Origin: a bacterium
GTDB taxonomy: Bacteria > Bacillota > Clostridia > Oscillospirales > Oscillospiraceae
Length of the DNA stretch: 28,063 nucleotides
Direction of reading: 5' to 3'
Assembly (NCBI GenBank): GCA_019424865.1
Contig: JAHYYS010000031.1
Coordinates: forward strand, 1 to 28,063
Part shown: one piece after another, positions 15,589-22,530 of the stretch
How the letters are laid out: every line of letters begins with the position of its first letter
Numbering within the stretch: position 1 is the first letter of the stretch
Program-made: the position numbers and the translations under genes
The notes under the pieces: generated by a model
What the model saw: only the letters and a program-made list of their open reading frames with translations
What the model was told of the DNA's origin: nothing
The model's database searches: none

Positions 15589-15636
15589 CTGCAGCGGATT
15601 TCCAAAATACCTCCGGCTGGCCCGCGCGCACCTGGG

Positions 15637-16173
15637 TCAGACGCGCGGCTCCGCCCATCGGTCCGCCTGATACCAGTTCAGCGCACGCTGTTCCAGCGCC
15701 TTTACAAAGGCGTCCTTTCCGTCGCAATAGCCCTCGATGTCCTCCGGAAAACGCGCCGCCAGCTCCCGCTTCAGCGCGCCGTAGGCCGACGCCTCCGCCG
15801 GGTGGCTGCGCAGATAGTCCCGCACCGCCAGATGCCGGCGGATGTTATCCCCGTCCGATGCCGCAAACACGTGGATCTGGTGGGTCCGGTCCGCGCCCCC
15901 CTTGCGAAAATACCGCCGTCCCGGAATCCCGAACTCCCCCAGGCACTCATACCCCAACCGTTCAAACTGCCGGGTCCTCTCGTCCACTTGTTCCAGCTCC
16001 CACACCACCGGCATGATATCCAAAATGGGCTTTGCGGCCAGTCCCGGCACGGCGGTGCTGCCGATGTGGTGCAGGGCCACCAGGTTCTTTCCGAATACCG
16101 GCCGAAGCCGCGCCGCCTCCCGCTGAAAGGCGGCGGGCCAGTCCGGGTTATAGGGCTCCACGCGCACATGCAT
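15637..16173 (-). CDS. GrpB family protein (nucleotidyltransferase fold)
   Basis: 178 residues, full length for the UPF0157/GrpB family. The typical blocks are YNPDWPAAF at the N terminus, HHIGSTAVPGLAAKPILDIM (about 40-59, with the GS and DxD-like nucleotidyltransferase pattern), and RDYLRSHPAEASAYGALK. The biochemical function is not established for most members; some are linked to CoA metabolism or antibiotic genes. I prefer the ATG at 16171-16173 because GGAGGAGG lies eight bases upstream. An earlier ATG at 16207-16209 overlaps the ABC-F stop and would add 12 residues. It is downstream of the ABC-F gene and probably shares its attenuated transcript. Confidence 0.88.
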   Translation of the reverse strand: MHVRVEPYNPDWPAAFQREAARLRPVFGKNLVALHHIGSTAVPGLAAKPILDIMPVVWELEQVDERTRQFERLGYECLGEFGIPGRRYFRKGGADRTHQIHVFAASDGDNIRRHLAVRDYLRSHPAEASAYGALKRELAARFPEDIEGYCDGKDAFVKALEQRALNWYQADRWAEPRV

Positions 16174-16205
16174 GCCGGTTTCCTCCTCCGTCTTGTAACT
16201 GCTGA

Positions 16206-17696
16206 TCATGCCCGGTCCAGCTGGAGCACCTGGGTGGCCGTCCGGCGCTGAAAGGCCAGGTCGTGCTCCACAAACAGCAGGGTGGGCTGATACTCCAAAA
16301 TCAGCTCCTCAATCTGGATGCGGGAAAACAGGTCGATATAGTTCAGCGGCTCGTCCCACACATACAGGTGGGCATGCTGACACAGACTCATGGCCAGCAG
16401 CACTTTTTTCTGCTGGCCGGCGCTGTATTCCGCCATGTCCCGCTCGAACAGGGCCCGGGAAAAGTCCATCTTCCGCAGAATGGTGAGAAATTGCGTCCGG
16501 TCTATCCCCTGCCGCTCCGCAAACTCCAAAAGGGATCCGGCCAGATGGTCCGCCCGCTGGGGGACATAGGAGATTTCCAGACCGGAGGCCCGCCAGAGGG
16601 TTCCGGTGTATGTCATCTCCTCCCCCAAAGCCAGGCGGAGCAGGCTGGTCTTGCCGCAGCCGTTTCCTCCGGCCAGACACAGGCGGTCTCCCTGGTTCAA
16701 GGTGAAGCTTACCCCGCCGCAGGCCTGTTTCTCCCCATAGAAAACGCAGACGTCCCGCAGCTCCAGCAGATGGCTGCTGTGGTGACGGACGGGCGACAGC
16801 TTCAGATCCTCCGTCCGCTCCAGATCCTTCAAAAGGCCCTTCTTCTCCTCCAGCGCCGCCTCCTGCCGCGCCGCGATAGCTTTGGACCGCTTCATCATCT
16901 TGGCGGCCTTGTGGCCCACAAAGCCCCGGTCGACCTTCAGTCCTGCGTTCGCGCTGTGATATTTGCTCCCTTCCACCCGGTCCGACCAGACCGCGGTACG
17001 CCGGGCCGCCTGCTCCAGGCGCCTGACCTCTCCGCGCAGCTTCTCGTTCTGGGCCAGCTCCCGCCGGTCCCGCGCCTCCTTTTCCTGATACCAGGTGGAA
17101 AAATTCCCCCGGATCAGCTCCTGTCCGGCGGGATTCAGGGCCAGGATATGGTCTGTGCAGCCGTCCAGAAAGGTCCGGTCATGGGAGACCAGCAGGAATC
17201 CCCGGCGCAGCCCGCGCAGATACCGGGCCACCAGCTCCCGGCCGGGGCCGTCCAGATGGTTGGTGGGCTCGTCCAGCATGGGATACCCCTCCTCGGCCAG
17301 AAACAGGGCGGCCAGCCGGGCCCGGGTCTGTTCTCCGCCGCTCAGGCTGTCAAAGGGGCGCTCCAAAAGGTCCTCGTCCATCCCCAGCTTGGACAGCTCC
17401 CGCAGCAGGCGCCACTCCTCCTCTTCCGGAATCCCCTCCATCAGCACCTCCCGCGCCGTCCGCTCCGGGCGGCGCACCGGGCGCGGAAAATAGAGCGCCC
17501 GCTCCGGGCAGGAGAGGACTCCCTGTCCCTCCAGGCCCCCTTCCAGCAGGTGAAGCAGGGTGGTCTTGCCCCTCCCGTTGCGTCCAACCAGCCCCAGCTT
17601 CCAATTGGTGTCCAGCTGGAGATTCAGATTTTCAAAAACCGGGGTGTGGTCCCCCTCGTAGGTAAAGCTGAAATTTTGAATGGTGATTTGAGACAT
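16206..17696 (-). CDS. ABC-F ribosomal protection protein, Lsa-like
   Basis: 496 residues with two ABC domains and no membrane segment. The first has Walker A GRNGRGKT (38-45), LSGGEQ (118-123) and DEPTNHLD. The linker that reaches into the ribosome lies at about 195-300. The second has GGNGCGKT (343-350), the divergent signature YSAGQQKK (424-431) and WDEPLNYIDLFSR. The N-terminal TNWKLGLVGRNGRGKTT and the YSAGQQKK signature recall the Lsa/Vga group, which displaces lincosamides, streptogramin A and pleuromutilins from the 50S subunit. I chose the second ATG (17694-17696), eight bases after GGAGG. The leader holds a leader ORF and terminator, so induction by ribosome-stalling drugs is likely. 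The resistance spectrum is inferred. Confidence 0.9.
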   Translation of the reverse strand: MSQITIQNFSFTYEGDHTPVFENLNLQLDTNWKLGLVGRNGRGKTTLLHLLEGGLEGQGVLSCPERALYFPRPVRRPERTAREVLMEGIPEEEEWRLLRELSKLGMDEDLLERPFDSLSGGEQTRARLAALFLAEEGYPMLDEPTNHLDGPGRELVARYLRGLRRGFLLVSHDRTFLDGCTDHILALNPAGQELIRGNFSTWYQEKEARDRRELAQNEKLRGEVRRLEQAARRTAVWSDRVEGSKYHSANAGLKVDRGFVGHKAAKMMKRSKAIAARQEAALEEKKGLLKDLERTEDLKLSPVRHHSSHLLELRDVCVFYGEKQACGGVSFTLNQGDRLCLAGGNGCGKTSLLRLALGEEMTYTGTLWRASGLEISYVPQRADHLAGSLLEFAERQGIDRTQFLTILRKMDFSRALFERDMAEYSAGQQKKVLLAMSLCQHAHLYVWDEPLNYIDLFSRIQIEELILEYQPTLLFVEHDLAFQRRTATQVLQLDRA

Positions 17697-17715
17697 GGTC
17701 ATGCCCTCCTGTCAT

Positions 17716-17760
17716 GAAAATACAAAGGCCGCAAGAACGGGCGTTTCCCATCCTCGCGGC
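17716..17760 (-). terminator. Leader terminator (attenuator) just before the ABC-F gene
   Basis: On the minus strand a 14-bp stem (17747-17760 with 17728-17741, including three G-U pairs) closes an AAACG loop and is followed by a T-rich stretch, CTTTGTATTTTC. It ends only about 20 bases before the ABC-F start. A terminator between a gene and its own promoter is the mark of transcription attenuation. An earlier T6 run at 17803-17808 and a gggctc/gagccc hairpin at 17859-17874 may belong to alternative folds. Confidence 0.8.
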
Positions 17761-17892
17761 AGACCGGCAGGCACCCAGGGACACCCCTGGAACTGTCTCA
17801 AAGAAAAAAGCCGGAAGCGGAACAGGCAGCACCCTCTCGCAGCGGCATGACAGAATGCGGGCTCCTTTGAGCCCCTCTCCTTCTATCATGCA

Positions 17893-17913
17893 TCAGCAAG
17901 CGGTGTTGCGCAT
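17893..17913 (-). CDS. Six-residue leader peptide upstream of the ABC-F gene
   Basis: ATG at 17911-17913, TGA at 17893-17895, reading MRNTAC. GGGGAGG lies seven bases upstream, a better ribosome-binding site than most in the window. It begins about 27 bases after the predicted transcription start and about 215 bases before the ABC-F start. Short translated leader ORFs upstream of a terminator are how several antibiotic-resistance ABC-F and methylase genes sense stalled ribosomes; the same role is inferred here. Confidence 0.7.
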   Translation of the reverse strand: MRNTAC

Positions 17914-17946
17914 CTTCCCGCCTCCCCTTCTGTAATGTCGAACGTG

Positions 17947-17975
17947 ACTATACCACAGACCGCCGGTGTTGTCAA
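17947..17975 (-). promoter_or_regulatory. ABC-F promoter
   Basis: A perfect TTGACA (plus 17970-17975), a 17-base spacer and TATAGT (plus 17947-17952). This is one of the strongest promoters in the window and gives a leader of about 240 bases before the ABC-F gene. Confidence 0.88.
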
Positions 17976-17997
17976 GACGCTCTGTCCAGCACCGGAG

Positions 17998-18032
17998 GAA
18001 AAGCCGCCAGCTCCCGGCCGGGAGCTGGCGGC
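17998..18032 (-). terminator. xerD terminator
   Basis: A 30-base perfect palindrome (18003-18017 with 18018-18032; the central GGCC forms the loop) is followed on the minus strand by TTTTCC. It lies about 30 bases beyond the xerD stop and just upstream of the ABC-F promoter. Confidence 0.87.
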
Positions 18033-18063
18033 ACAATTTTGCCTAGCGGCTGACCTCGTTTGC

Positions 18064-18945
18064 TCATGCTCTGGGGTGCGCCTTTTGATACACATCCTTC
18101 AGCTTCTGATTCAGCAGCCGGGAATAAATCTGAGTGGAGGAGATATCCGCATGCCCCAGCATCTCCTGAATGGAGCGCAGGTCGGCCCCGTTCTCCAGCA
18201 GGTGGGCGGCAAAGGAGTGGCGCAGAGTGTGCGGCGTGATGTCCTTTTGAATGCCCGCCTTCTCCTGGTAGTACTTAATCAGCTTCCAAAAGCCCTGGCG
18301 GCTCATCCGCTCCCCGCTCATATTGACAAACAGCGCCGGTTCGTCCGGGTCCTCCACCAGCTGGGGGCGGATATTATGTACATACTCCTGCAAAGCCCGG
18401 ATGGCCGCGGGATACAGCGGGATCATCCGCTCCTTCCCTTTGCTGCGGCACTTGAGCACGCCGCCGGGCAGATTCAGGTCGCTCAGATCCAACGCGATCA
18501 GCTCGCTGACCCGGATGCCGGTGGCATACAGCAGCTCCAGCATCGCCCGATCCCGATAGCCCTTCAGATCGGTGCACTCCGGCTGCTCCAGAAACAGCTC
18601 CACTTCTTTTCCGGTTAGGACCTGAGGCAGCTTGCGCTCCACCTTGGCCGGCGCAACCCCTTTGGCCGGGTTCTGGTCGGCCAGCCCCTTGGACACCAGG
18701 CACTGGTAAAAGGACTTGATAGAGGCCACCGACCGGGTCACCGTAGCAGGAGACTTGCCCCGGCGCGTCAAAGCGTGGATATACTCCTCCACATCCTGGG
18801 TCAGCACCTCATTCAGCTCCAGCTCCCGTTCCTCCATGGCCTGGGCAAACTGGTGCACATCCCTCATATAGGAACTGACCGTATTGGGGGAAGCATTTTT
18901 TTCCGTTTTCAAATAGTCCTCGTACAGCAGCAGCAAATCAGCCAA
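18064..18945 (-). CDS. xerD: Site-specific tyrosine recombinase XerD
   Basis: 293 residues from the preferred start. An N-terminal SAM-like core-binding domain (about 1-85) precedes the catalytic domain (about 107-290) with all catalytic residues: R145 (ATGIRVSEL), a lysine in SKGKERMIPL, H239 and R242 (HTLRHSFAAHL), H265 (LGHADISS) and nucleophile Y274 (QIYSR). Its length and single copy beside a core sporulation gene fit the chromosomal XerD that resolves chromosome dimers at dif rather than a mobile-element integrase. No ATG is available near the N terminus; I favour the TTG at 18943-18945, nine bases after AGGGAG. An upstream TTG at 18964-18966 would add seven residues. It is probably co-transcribed with spoIIM upstream. 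Confidence 0.9.
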   Translation of the reverse strand: MADLLLLYEDYLKTEKNASPNTVSSYMRDVHQFAQAMEERELELNEVLTQDVEEYIHALTRRGKSPATVTRSVASIKSFYQCLVSKGLADQNPAKGVAPAKVERKLPQVLTGKEVELFLEQPECTDLKGYRDRAMLELLYATGIRVSELIALDLSDLNLPGGVLKCRSKGKERMIPLYPAAIRALQEYVHNIRPQLVEDPDEPALFVNMSGERMSRQGFWKLIKYYQEKAGIQKDITPHTLRHSFAAHLLENGADLRSIQEMLGHADISSTQIYSRLLNQKLKDVYQKAHPRA

Positions 18946-18969
18946 AATGCAAGACTCCCTCAGCAAGAA

Positions 18970-19590
18970 TTACAGCACCACACCAGCAGCCGCCCGCAGC
19001 AAGACGGGCACCACCATCAGCTCCAGCACCGCGCAGAGAAACGCCAGCGCTGCACACAGCCCCGTGCAAAACCAAAATCCGTTTCTGGGCCCGGCCGGAA
19101 CCTGCGTTCCGCCGCTCCAGGCCTGAAACAGACGCCAAGCATTTGAAAGCCCCTGGACCGCCGACAAAAACAGGGCCGGTCCCCATAAAAGGGCTGGAAG
19201 TCCAAACAAAACAAAGGCCGGGATCAATCCCACGCCGCCGAACACCCTGCAAAAGCAGGCCACTGAAAAAGAAAAGAAAAAGCCGCGCACCGCCATCAGG
19301 ACGGGCAGTCCCGCCACGCCAAAGGCCGCCGCGCCCAGCAGAAGGGACAGCAGCAAAACAGAAAACTGCTCCCATATCAGCGCACCGAAATTTTGAACTG
19401 CCGCGCCATTCCCGGCCAGGACCAGATAGTCACACAGATAGCCGCGCAGCTCCTCCGCGCCGGCACCGTCTGACATGCCGGCAAACAAAGCGCCCGCCAG
19501 CCCCCCCAGAAAAAAGGCGGCGCACAGCACCAGCAGCGCCTGCGTCCGGCCCGCCGGCAAGTCCCATTTTCTCCGCACCCGCTTTCCCAT
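18970..19590 (-). CDS. spoIIM: Stage II sporulation protein M-like membrane protein
   Basis: 206 residues with about five hydrophobic segments (near 18-38, 75-100, 105-130, 132-155 and 180-205). The central VRGFFFSFSVACFCRVFGGVG stretch and the EQFSVLLLSLLLGAAAFG segment fit the SpoIIM/DUF95 family. SpoIIM works with SpoIID and SpoIIP at the septum, where the complex thins peptidoglycan during engulfment. I prefer the ATG at 19588-19590, seven bases after GAGGTG; an upstream start would add 16 unconserved residues. In many Clostridia spoIIM lies beside xerD, as here, which supports the call. Confidence 0.85.
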   Translation of the reverse strand: MGKRVRRKWDLPAGRTQALLVLCAAFFLGGLAGALFAGMSDGAGAEELRGYLCDYLVLAGNGAAVQNFGALIWEQFSVLLLSLLLGAAAFGVAGLPVLMAVRGFFFSFSVACFCRVFGGVGLIPAFVLFGLPALLWGPALFLSAVQGLSNAWRLFQAWSGGTQVPAGPRNGFWFCTGLCAALAFLCAVLELMVVPVLLRAAAGVVL

Positions 19591-19677
19591 CGCCGTCACC
19601 TCGCAACAGCATATGAGCGCAGAGAAAAAAATAGACATGGAGCCTCAGCACGCGCTCCAACCAGTCTTTGTATGTTT

Positions 19678-19706
19678 AATATAACCTGAACGGCGCGTTT
19701 GCGCAA
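19678..19706 (-). promoter_or_regulatory. Possible spoIIM promoter
   Basis: On the minus strand TTGCGC (plus 19701-19706), 17 bases, TATATT (plus 19678-19683). The -35 box is weak. A CATACAAA just downstream resembles a sporulation sigma-E -10 box, but no matching -35 was found at the right distance. The gap 19591-19788 is otherwise AT-rich and holds no gene that I can support. Confidence 0.4.
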
Positions 19707-19779
19707 GTGGTTTTCCAGAATTTTTCCTTTTTCGTCATTTCCGTCAATACTTTATGTCAATAATATTATGTAAACTTTT

Positions 19780-19824
19780 GAAACAAGACCCGCGCAGATG
19801 CCTTCGAAAGGCATACCGCGCGGG
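19780..19824 (-). terminator. Terminator after the SCIFF maturase gene
   Basis: A compound hairpin: cccgcgc/gcgcggg at 19789-19795 and 19818-19824, inner atgcctt/aaggcat at 19798-19804 and 19808-19814. On the minus strand it is followed by TCTTGTTTC. It begins 47 bases beyond the maturase stop. Confidence 0.8.
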
Positions 19825-19870
19825 CTAAATCTAGCGCTTCGATCAAATTTTACCGCAATATATGGAGGAA

Positions 19871-21295
19871 TCAGCCTGAAACACAGTCGCCGCAGCGATT
19901 ACAGTCCGTATTATTACACTCCGTATTCCCCTGCCCGCCCATTCCGGCGGCGATAGCATTCAGGGCAATGGCGCACTCCAGCCGCTTGCGCTGCATCTCG
20001 CAGGCCACTTCATTCGATATCGTTATGTCGCCATTGACAAGCAGATTGGAGGCCGAACAGCCGCCGCTGCAGTAAAAGCGCGCCCAGCAGCTGCGGCAGG
20101 CCGGTCTTGTGTAAACATTCTGCTGCGCAAAGCGGCCCGAAAGCTCCTGGTCAAAGGAGCCGTCATAGACGCTGCCCAGACGGTACTCCTCCTTCCCCAC
20201 GAACTGGTGGCAGGGATAGATATCTCCATCCGGGGTAATGGCCACATATTCGCAGCCGGCGCCGCAGCCCCGCAGGCGCTTGATGACACAGGGGCCCTGC
20301 TTCAAATCCACGTTGAAGTGGAAGAAATTAATGTCCTTCCGCCCTATCAGCTGCTGCGCCAGCTTCTCATATTCCGCCTCAACAGCAGGCAGATCCTCCT
20401 CTTTGATGGCAAAGGGGTCGTCCAGCGGACCGCTGGCCGGCTCCACCGACACATGGCGGAACCCGAGCGAGGCCAGGTGCATCACGTCCTCGGAAAAGTC
20501 CAGATTCTCCCGGGTAAACGTGCCCCGGACATAGTAGTCCTTGGTTCCCCGTCCGGCCACCAGCTTCTGAAATTTGGGAACGATGACGTCGTAGCTCCCC
20601 TTCCCGTTGATGGTGGGCCGCATGTGGTCATTGACACTGGGGCGGCCGTCCAGCGAGAGCACCACATTGGACATCTCCCGATTGATGTATTCAATGTTTT
20701 CGTCACTGAGCAGCACACCGTTGGTTGTGATTGTAAAGCGGAAACACTTGTCATGCTCTTTTTCCAGAGAGCGGGCATACTCCACCGTCCGCTTTACAGT
20801 GTCCATGGCCATCAGCGGCTCGCCGCCGAAAAAGTCCACTTCAATGTTGCGCCGGTGCCCCGATTTGGCCACCACCCAGTCAATTGCCCGCTTGGCCGTG
20901 TCAAAATCCATAGTCATGCGGTGCCCGGTTCCAAAATCCCCCGTGGAGGCAAAGCAGTAGCGGCAGCGCAGGTTGCAGTCATGGGAGACGTGCAGGCAAA
21001 GCGCTTTTACCACCGCCGCCTTGGGCAGCGCCATGGCCGCCTCCGGGTCGATATACTCGTCCGTGGTGAACAGCAGTCCCTGCTCCTGCAGGGCGCGCAG
21101 CTCCCCCCACACCTCTTCCAGCTCCGCCGGATCATATTGGGGCAGCTCCTGCGCATATCGCGCCGGCATCTGCTCCTCCATGGGCCCCGGAATCCGGGAG
21201 AGCAGGTCATAGCTGAGCTTGTCCAGAACATGGACCGCCCCGCTGTTTACATCCGCAGCCAGGTACTGGCCCAGTGCGGTAAAGGTATGTACCAT
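19871..21295 (-). CDS. scfB: SCIFF peptide thioether maturase (radical SAM/SPASM)
   Basis: 474 residues. An N-terminal peptide-recognition region (about 1-90) precedes the radical-SAM core with the [4Fe-4S] motif C107-x3-C111-x2-C114 (CNLRCRYC). The C-terminal SPASM region has cysteines in CGAGCEYVAITPDGDIYPC and CRSCWARFYCSGGC, and a cysteine-rich tail (CNNTDCNRCGDC). Known relatives such as Tte1186 and CteB install thioether bonds between cysteine sulfur and the alpha carbon of threonine or other residues of the SCIFF peptide. The substrate gene lies 109 bases upstream. GGAGGAGG stands about 10 bases before the ATG. The biological role of the mature product is still unknown. Confidence 0.95.
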   Translation of the reverse strand: MVHTFTALGQYLAADVNSGAVHVLDKLSYDLLSRIPGPMEEQMPARYAQELPQYDPAELEEVWGELRALQEQGLLFTTDEYIDPEAAMALPKAAVVKALCLHVSHDCNLRCRYCFASTGDFGTGHRMTMDFDTAKRAIDWVVAKSGHRRNIEVDFFGGEPLMAMDTVKRTVEYARSLEKEHDKCFRFTITTNGVLLSDENIEYINREMSNVVLSLDGRPSVNDHMRPTINGKGSYDVIVPKFQKLVAGRGTKDYYVRGTFTRENLDFSEDVMHLASLGFRHVSVEPASGPLDDPFAIKEEDLPAVEAEYEKLAQQLIGRKDINFFHFNVDLKQGPCVIKRLRGCGAGCEYVAITPDGDIYPCHQFVGKEEYRLGSVYDGSFDQELSGRFAQQNVYTRPACRSCWARFYCSGGCSASNLLVNGDITISNEVACEMQRKRLECAIALNAIAAGMGGQGNTECNNTDCNRCGDCVSG

Positions 21296-21346
21296 TTATT
21301 TGTTCCTCCTCCTGCGTAGGCCCGCCTCTTCCGGGGGCGGGCAGAC

Positions 21347-21373
21347 AAAAAAAGGGCGGGCCGATGCCCGCCC
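21347..21373 (-). terminator. Intercistronic terminator between the SCIFF peptide and its maturase
   Basis: On the minus strand an 8-bp GC stem (gggcgggc at 21354-21361 with gcccgccc at 21366-21373) is followed by T7 (plus 21347-21353). It would stop most transcripts after the peptide gene and let only a fraction reach the maturase. A second imperfect GC hairpin (21321-21341) lies between it and the maturase start. Confidence 0.85.
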
Positions 21374-21404
21374 CTTTCAGGCTCTTTATTTTTTGCCCGC
21401 CGGT

Positions 21405-21545
21405 TTACTGATTCTCACACTTCTGGTTGGCAACCGTGCAGGAAGTCTTGCAGGCGGACTGGCAAGAGGTCTGGCACTCGCCGCAGCCGCCCTTAGCGGC
21501 GCTGGCCTTCAAAGTAGCCCCATTGAGGGTCTGAATATGCTTCAT
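21405..21545 (-). CDS. scfA: SCIFF ribosomal peptide precursor (six cysteines in forty-five residues)
   Basis: 46 residues, beginning MKHIQTLNGATLKAS and ending ANQKCENQ. The six cysteines are at 21, 24, 28, 32, 36 and 43, with threonine or serine at 26, 27, 34, 35 and 37 as possible crosslink partners. Length, cysteine number and the adjacent radical-SAM maturase identify the SCIFF family, nearly universal in Clostridia. AGGAGGAG lies just before the ATG. A 7-bp hairpin (21567-21584, gcggagc/gctccgc) sits in the short leader and may protect the message. It has its own promoter and a terminator after it, so it should be made in excess over the maturase. Confidence 0.95.
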   Translation of the reverse strand: MKHIQTLNGATLKASAAKGGCGECQTSCQSACKTSCTVANQKCENQ

Positions 21546-21598
21546 TGGTATCTCCTCCTGAATTCTGCGGAGCCAGAGCTCCGCGCAAAGTTTGATTT

Positions 21599-21627
21599 AT
21601 TATACCATACCCGATCCCGCTTTTCAA
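21599..21627 (-). promoter_or_regulatory. Promoter of the SCIFF peptide gene
   Basis: On the minus strand TTGAAA (plus 21622-21627), 17 bases, perfect TATAAT (plus 21599-21604). The -35 box directly abuts the stop codon of the TIGR04086-type gene, so the peptide has its own transcription start inside what otherwise reads as an operon from yajC. Confidence 0.85.
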
Positions 21628-22050
21628 TCATCTTCTCCGTTTTTTCTTGGGCCGGCGGCCAAAAATCCCGGAAATTGTGCCCCCGCACAGGCAGGCGCAC
21701 AGGATTCCGGCCCCTCCCTGCTCCACCGAGGCAGTATCATAGGCCAGAAGGCCGGCTGTCAGCAGCAGCAGAAACAGAATCATTCCCACGCCGGCCCCCG
21801 TCAGAAGCGTGCGGCCATACAGCCTGCGCACCGCGTATAACCCCCCGGCCATGGCGCCCACAACGCAGCAGGCCAGCACCGCCCCCTCCAGCCATTGCTC
21901 CCGCACGGCTCCGACGGATACAAGCACCGCGCACAGCAAAAGGGCCGCTATGGTCACAACGCCGGCCAGTACGCCGCCTTTGAGCAGCTCGCACATGGCG
22001 TTTATCCACTGGCTGCCTGTTTCCTCCTGCCGTCTTTCCCGCTTTTTCAT
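21628..22050 (-). CDS. TIGR04086 family membrane protein
   Basis: 140 residues: a charged N terminus, four hydrophobic segments (about 22-46, 57-75, 82-105 and 112-130) and a basic tail (GRRPKKKRRR). The size, topology, glycine-rich helices and position between yajC and the SCIFF genes match the small TIGR04086 membrane family, found next to these genes in many Clostridia. Its function is unknown; a link to Sec export is suggested only by position. The ribosome-binding site GGGGAGGG, seven bases before the ATG, lies in the 3' arm of a strong hairpin, so translation may be restrained unless the structure opens or ribosomes arrive from yajC. Confidence 0.82.
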   Translation of the reverse strand: MKKRERRQEETGSQWINAMCELLKGGVLAGVVTIAALLLCAVLVSVGAVREQWLEGAVLACCVVGAMAGGLYAVRRLYGRTLLTGAGVGMILFLLLLTAGLLAYDTASVEQGGAGILCACLCGGTISGIFGRRPKKKRRR

Positions 22051-22056
22051 AACAAT

Positions 22057-22099
22057 GCCCTCCCCGACGGTTTCTGTATGAAACCTATGCGGGGAGGGC
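22057..22099 (-). promoter_or_regulatory. Hairpin burying the ribosome-binding site of the TIGR04086 gene
   Basis: A 10-bp GC-rich stem (gccctccccg 22057-22066 with cggggagggc 22090-22099) plus an inner ggtttc/gaaacc stem (22069-22074 with 22080-22085). In the minus-strand RNA its 3' arm is the ribosome-binding sequence of the next gene. No T run follows, so it is not a standard terminator. Confidence 0.75.
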
Positions 22100-22117
22100 A
22101 GACGACATGTCTCTTTT

Positions 22118-22405
22118 TTATTTGGCGGGCTCCTCGGCCTTGGCGTTCTTGGTGGATACGGCCCACTTTGTCAGCTCAATGCGCACCCGGTCGGCGCCGC
22201 TTTCAATTACAATGGTGTTCTCCTTCACGGCGCAGATGGTACCTGTAATGCCGCCAATGCTGGTGATTTCATCCCCCACCTGCAGCGAATCCCGCAGATT
22301 CTGCGCCTCTTTTTTGCGCTTGTTCTCCGGGCGGATCATGAGGAAGTACATCATGGCAGCCATGACCACTACTAATAAGACGATGTCCAAAACTGTTCCC
22401 TCCAT
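22118..22405 (-). CDS. yajC: Preprotein translocase subunit YajC
   Basis: 95 residues. One N-terminal membrane helix (about 5-23) ends in FLMIRPENKRKKE, the YajC signature, followed by LQVGDEITSIGGITGTICAV and a beta-rich cytoplasmic domain. YajC joins SecDF as an accessory of the SecYEG export channel. The ATG at 22403-22405 has no clear Shine-Dalgarno match: the bases before it are AGATCTAA. A 6-bp hairpin (22414-22419 with 22428-22433) sits a few bases upstream in a leader of about 33 bases. secD and secF are not in the window. Confidence 0.93.
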   Translation of the reverse strand: MEGTVLDIVLLVVVMAAMMYFLMIRPENKRKKEAQNLRDSLQVGDEITSIGGITGTICAVKENTIVIESGADRVRIELTKWAVSTKNAKAEEPAK

Positions 22406-22444
22406 TTAGATCTGTCAGTACGGAACGACTGACGCGTGAGTACT

Positions 22445-22473
22445 ATTATAGCGGCTCGCCGGCCGTTTGACAA
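22445..22473 (-). promoter_or_regulatory. yajC promoter
   Basis: On the minus strand TTGTCA (plus 22468-22473), 17 bases, perfect TATAAT (plus 22445-22450). Predicted start near 22438. Confidence 0.88.
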
Positions 22474-22530
22474 GTCTTTTTGCCAAATTCTGCGGATTCC
22501 CGCCCGCAGTCCGGCCTCCGCTTTTCTGTT

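Noticed and set aside
16263..17717. 484-codon open frame opposite the ABC-F gene
   Set aside because: Antisense shadow: low-complexity Gln/Leu/Pro-rich translation without motifs. The same holds for 9016-10470, 12618-13898, 6851-8125 and 20207-21319.
17632..17889. 85-codon frame in the ABC-F leader that overlaps the ABC-F start
   Set aside because: It has no good ribosome-binding site and runs over the terminator and into the ABC-F gene out of frame. The short MRNTAC ORF is far better placed.
19655..19690. Sigma-E promoter for spoIIM suggested by CATACAAA
   Set aside because: No ATATT-like -35 element occurs 13-15 bases upstream; an ordinary weak promoter fits equally well.
22490..22509. 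Small ctgcgg/ccgcag hairpin after the aldo/keto reductase gene as terminator
   Set aside because: Only six pairs, an eight-base loop and a poor T tract (AATTTGGC); not convincing.
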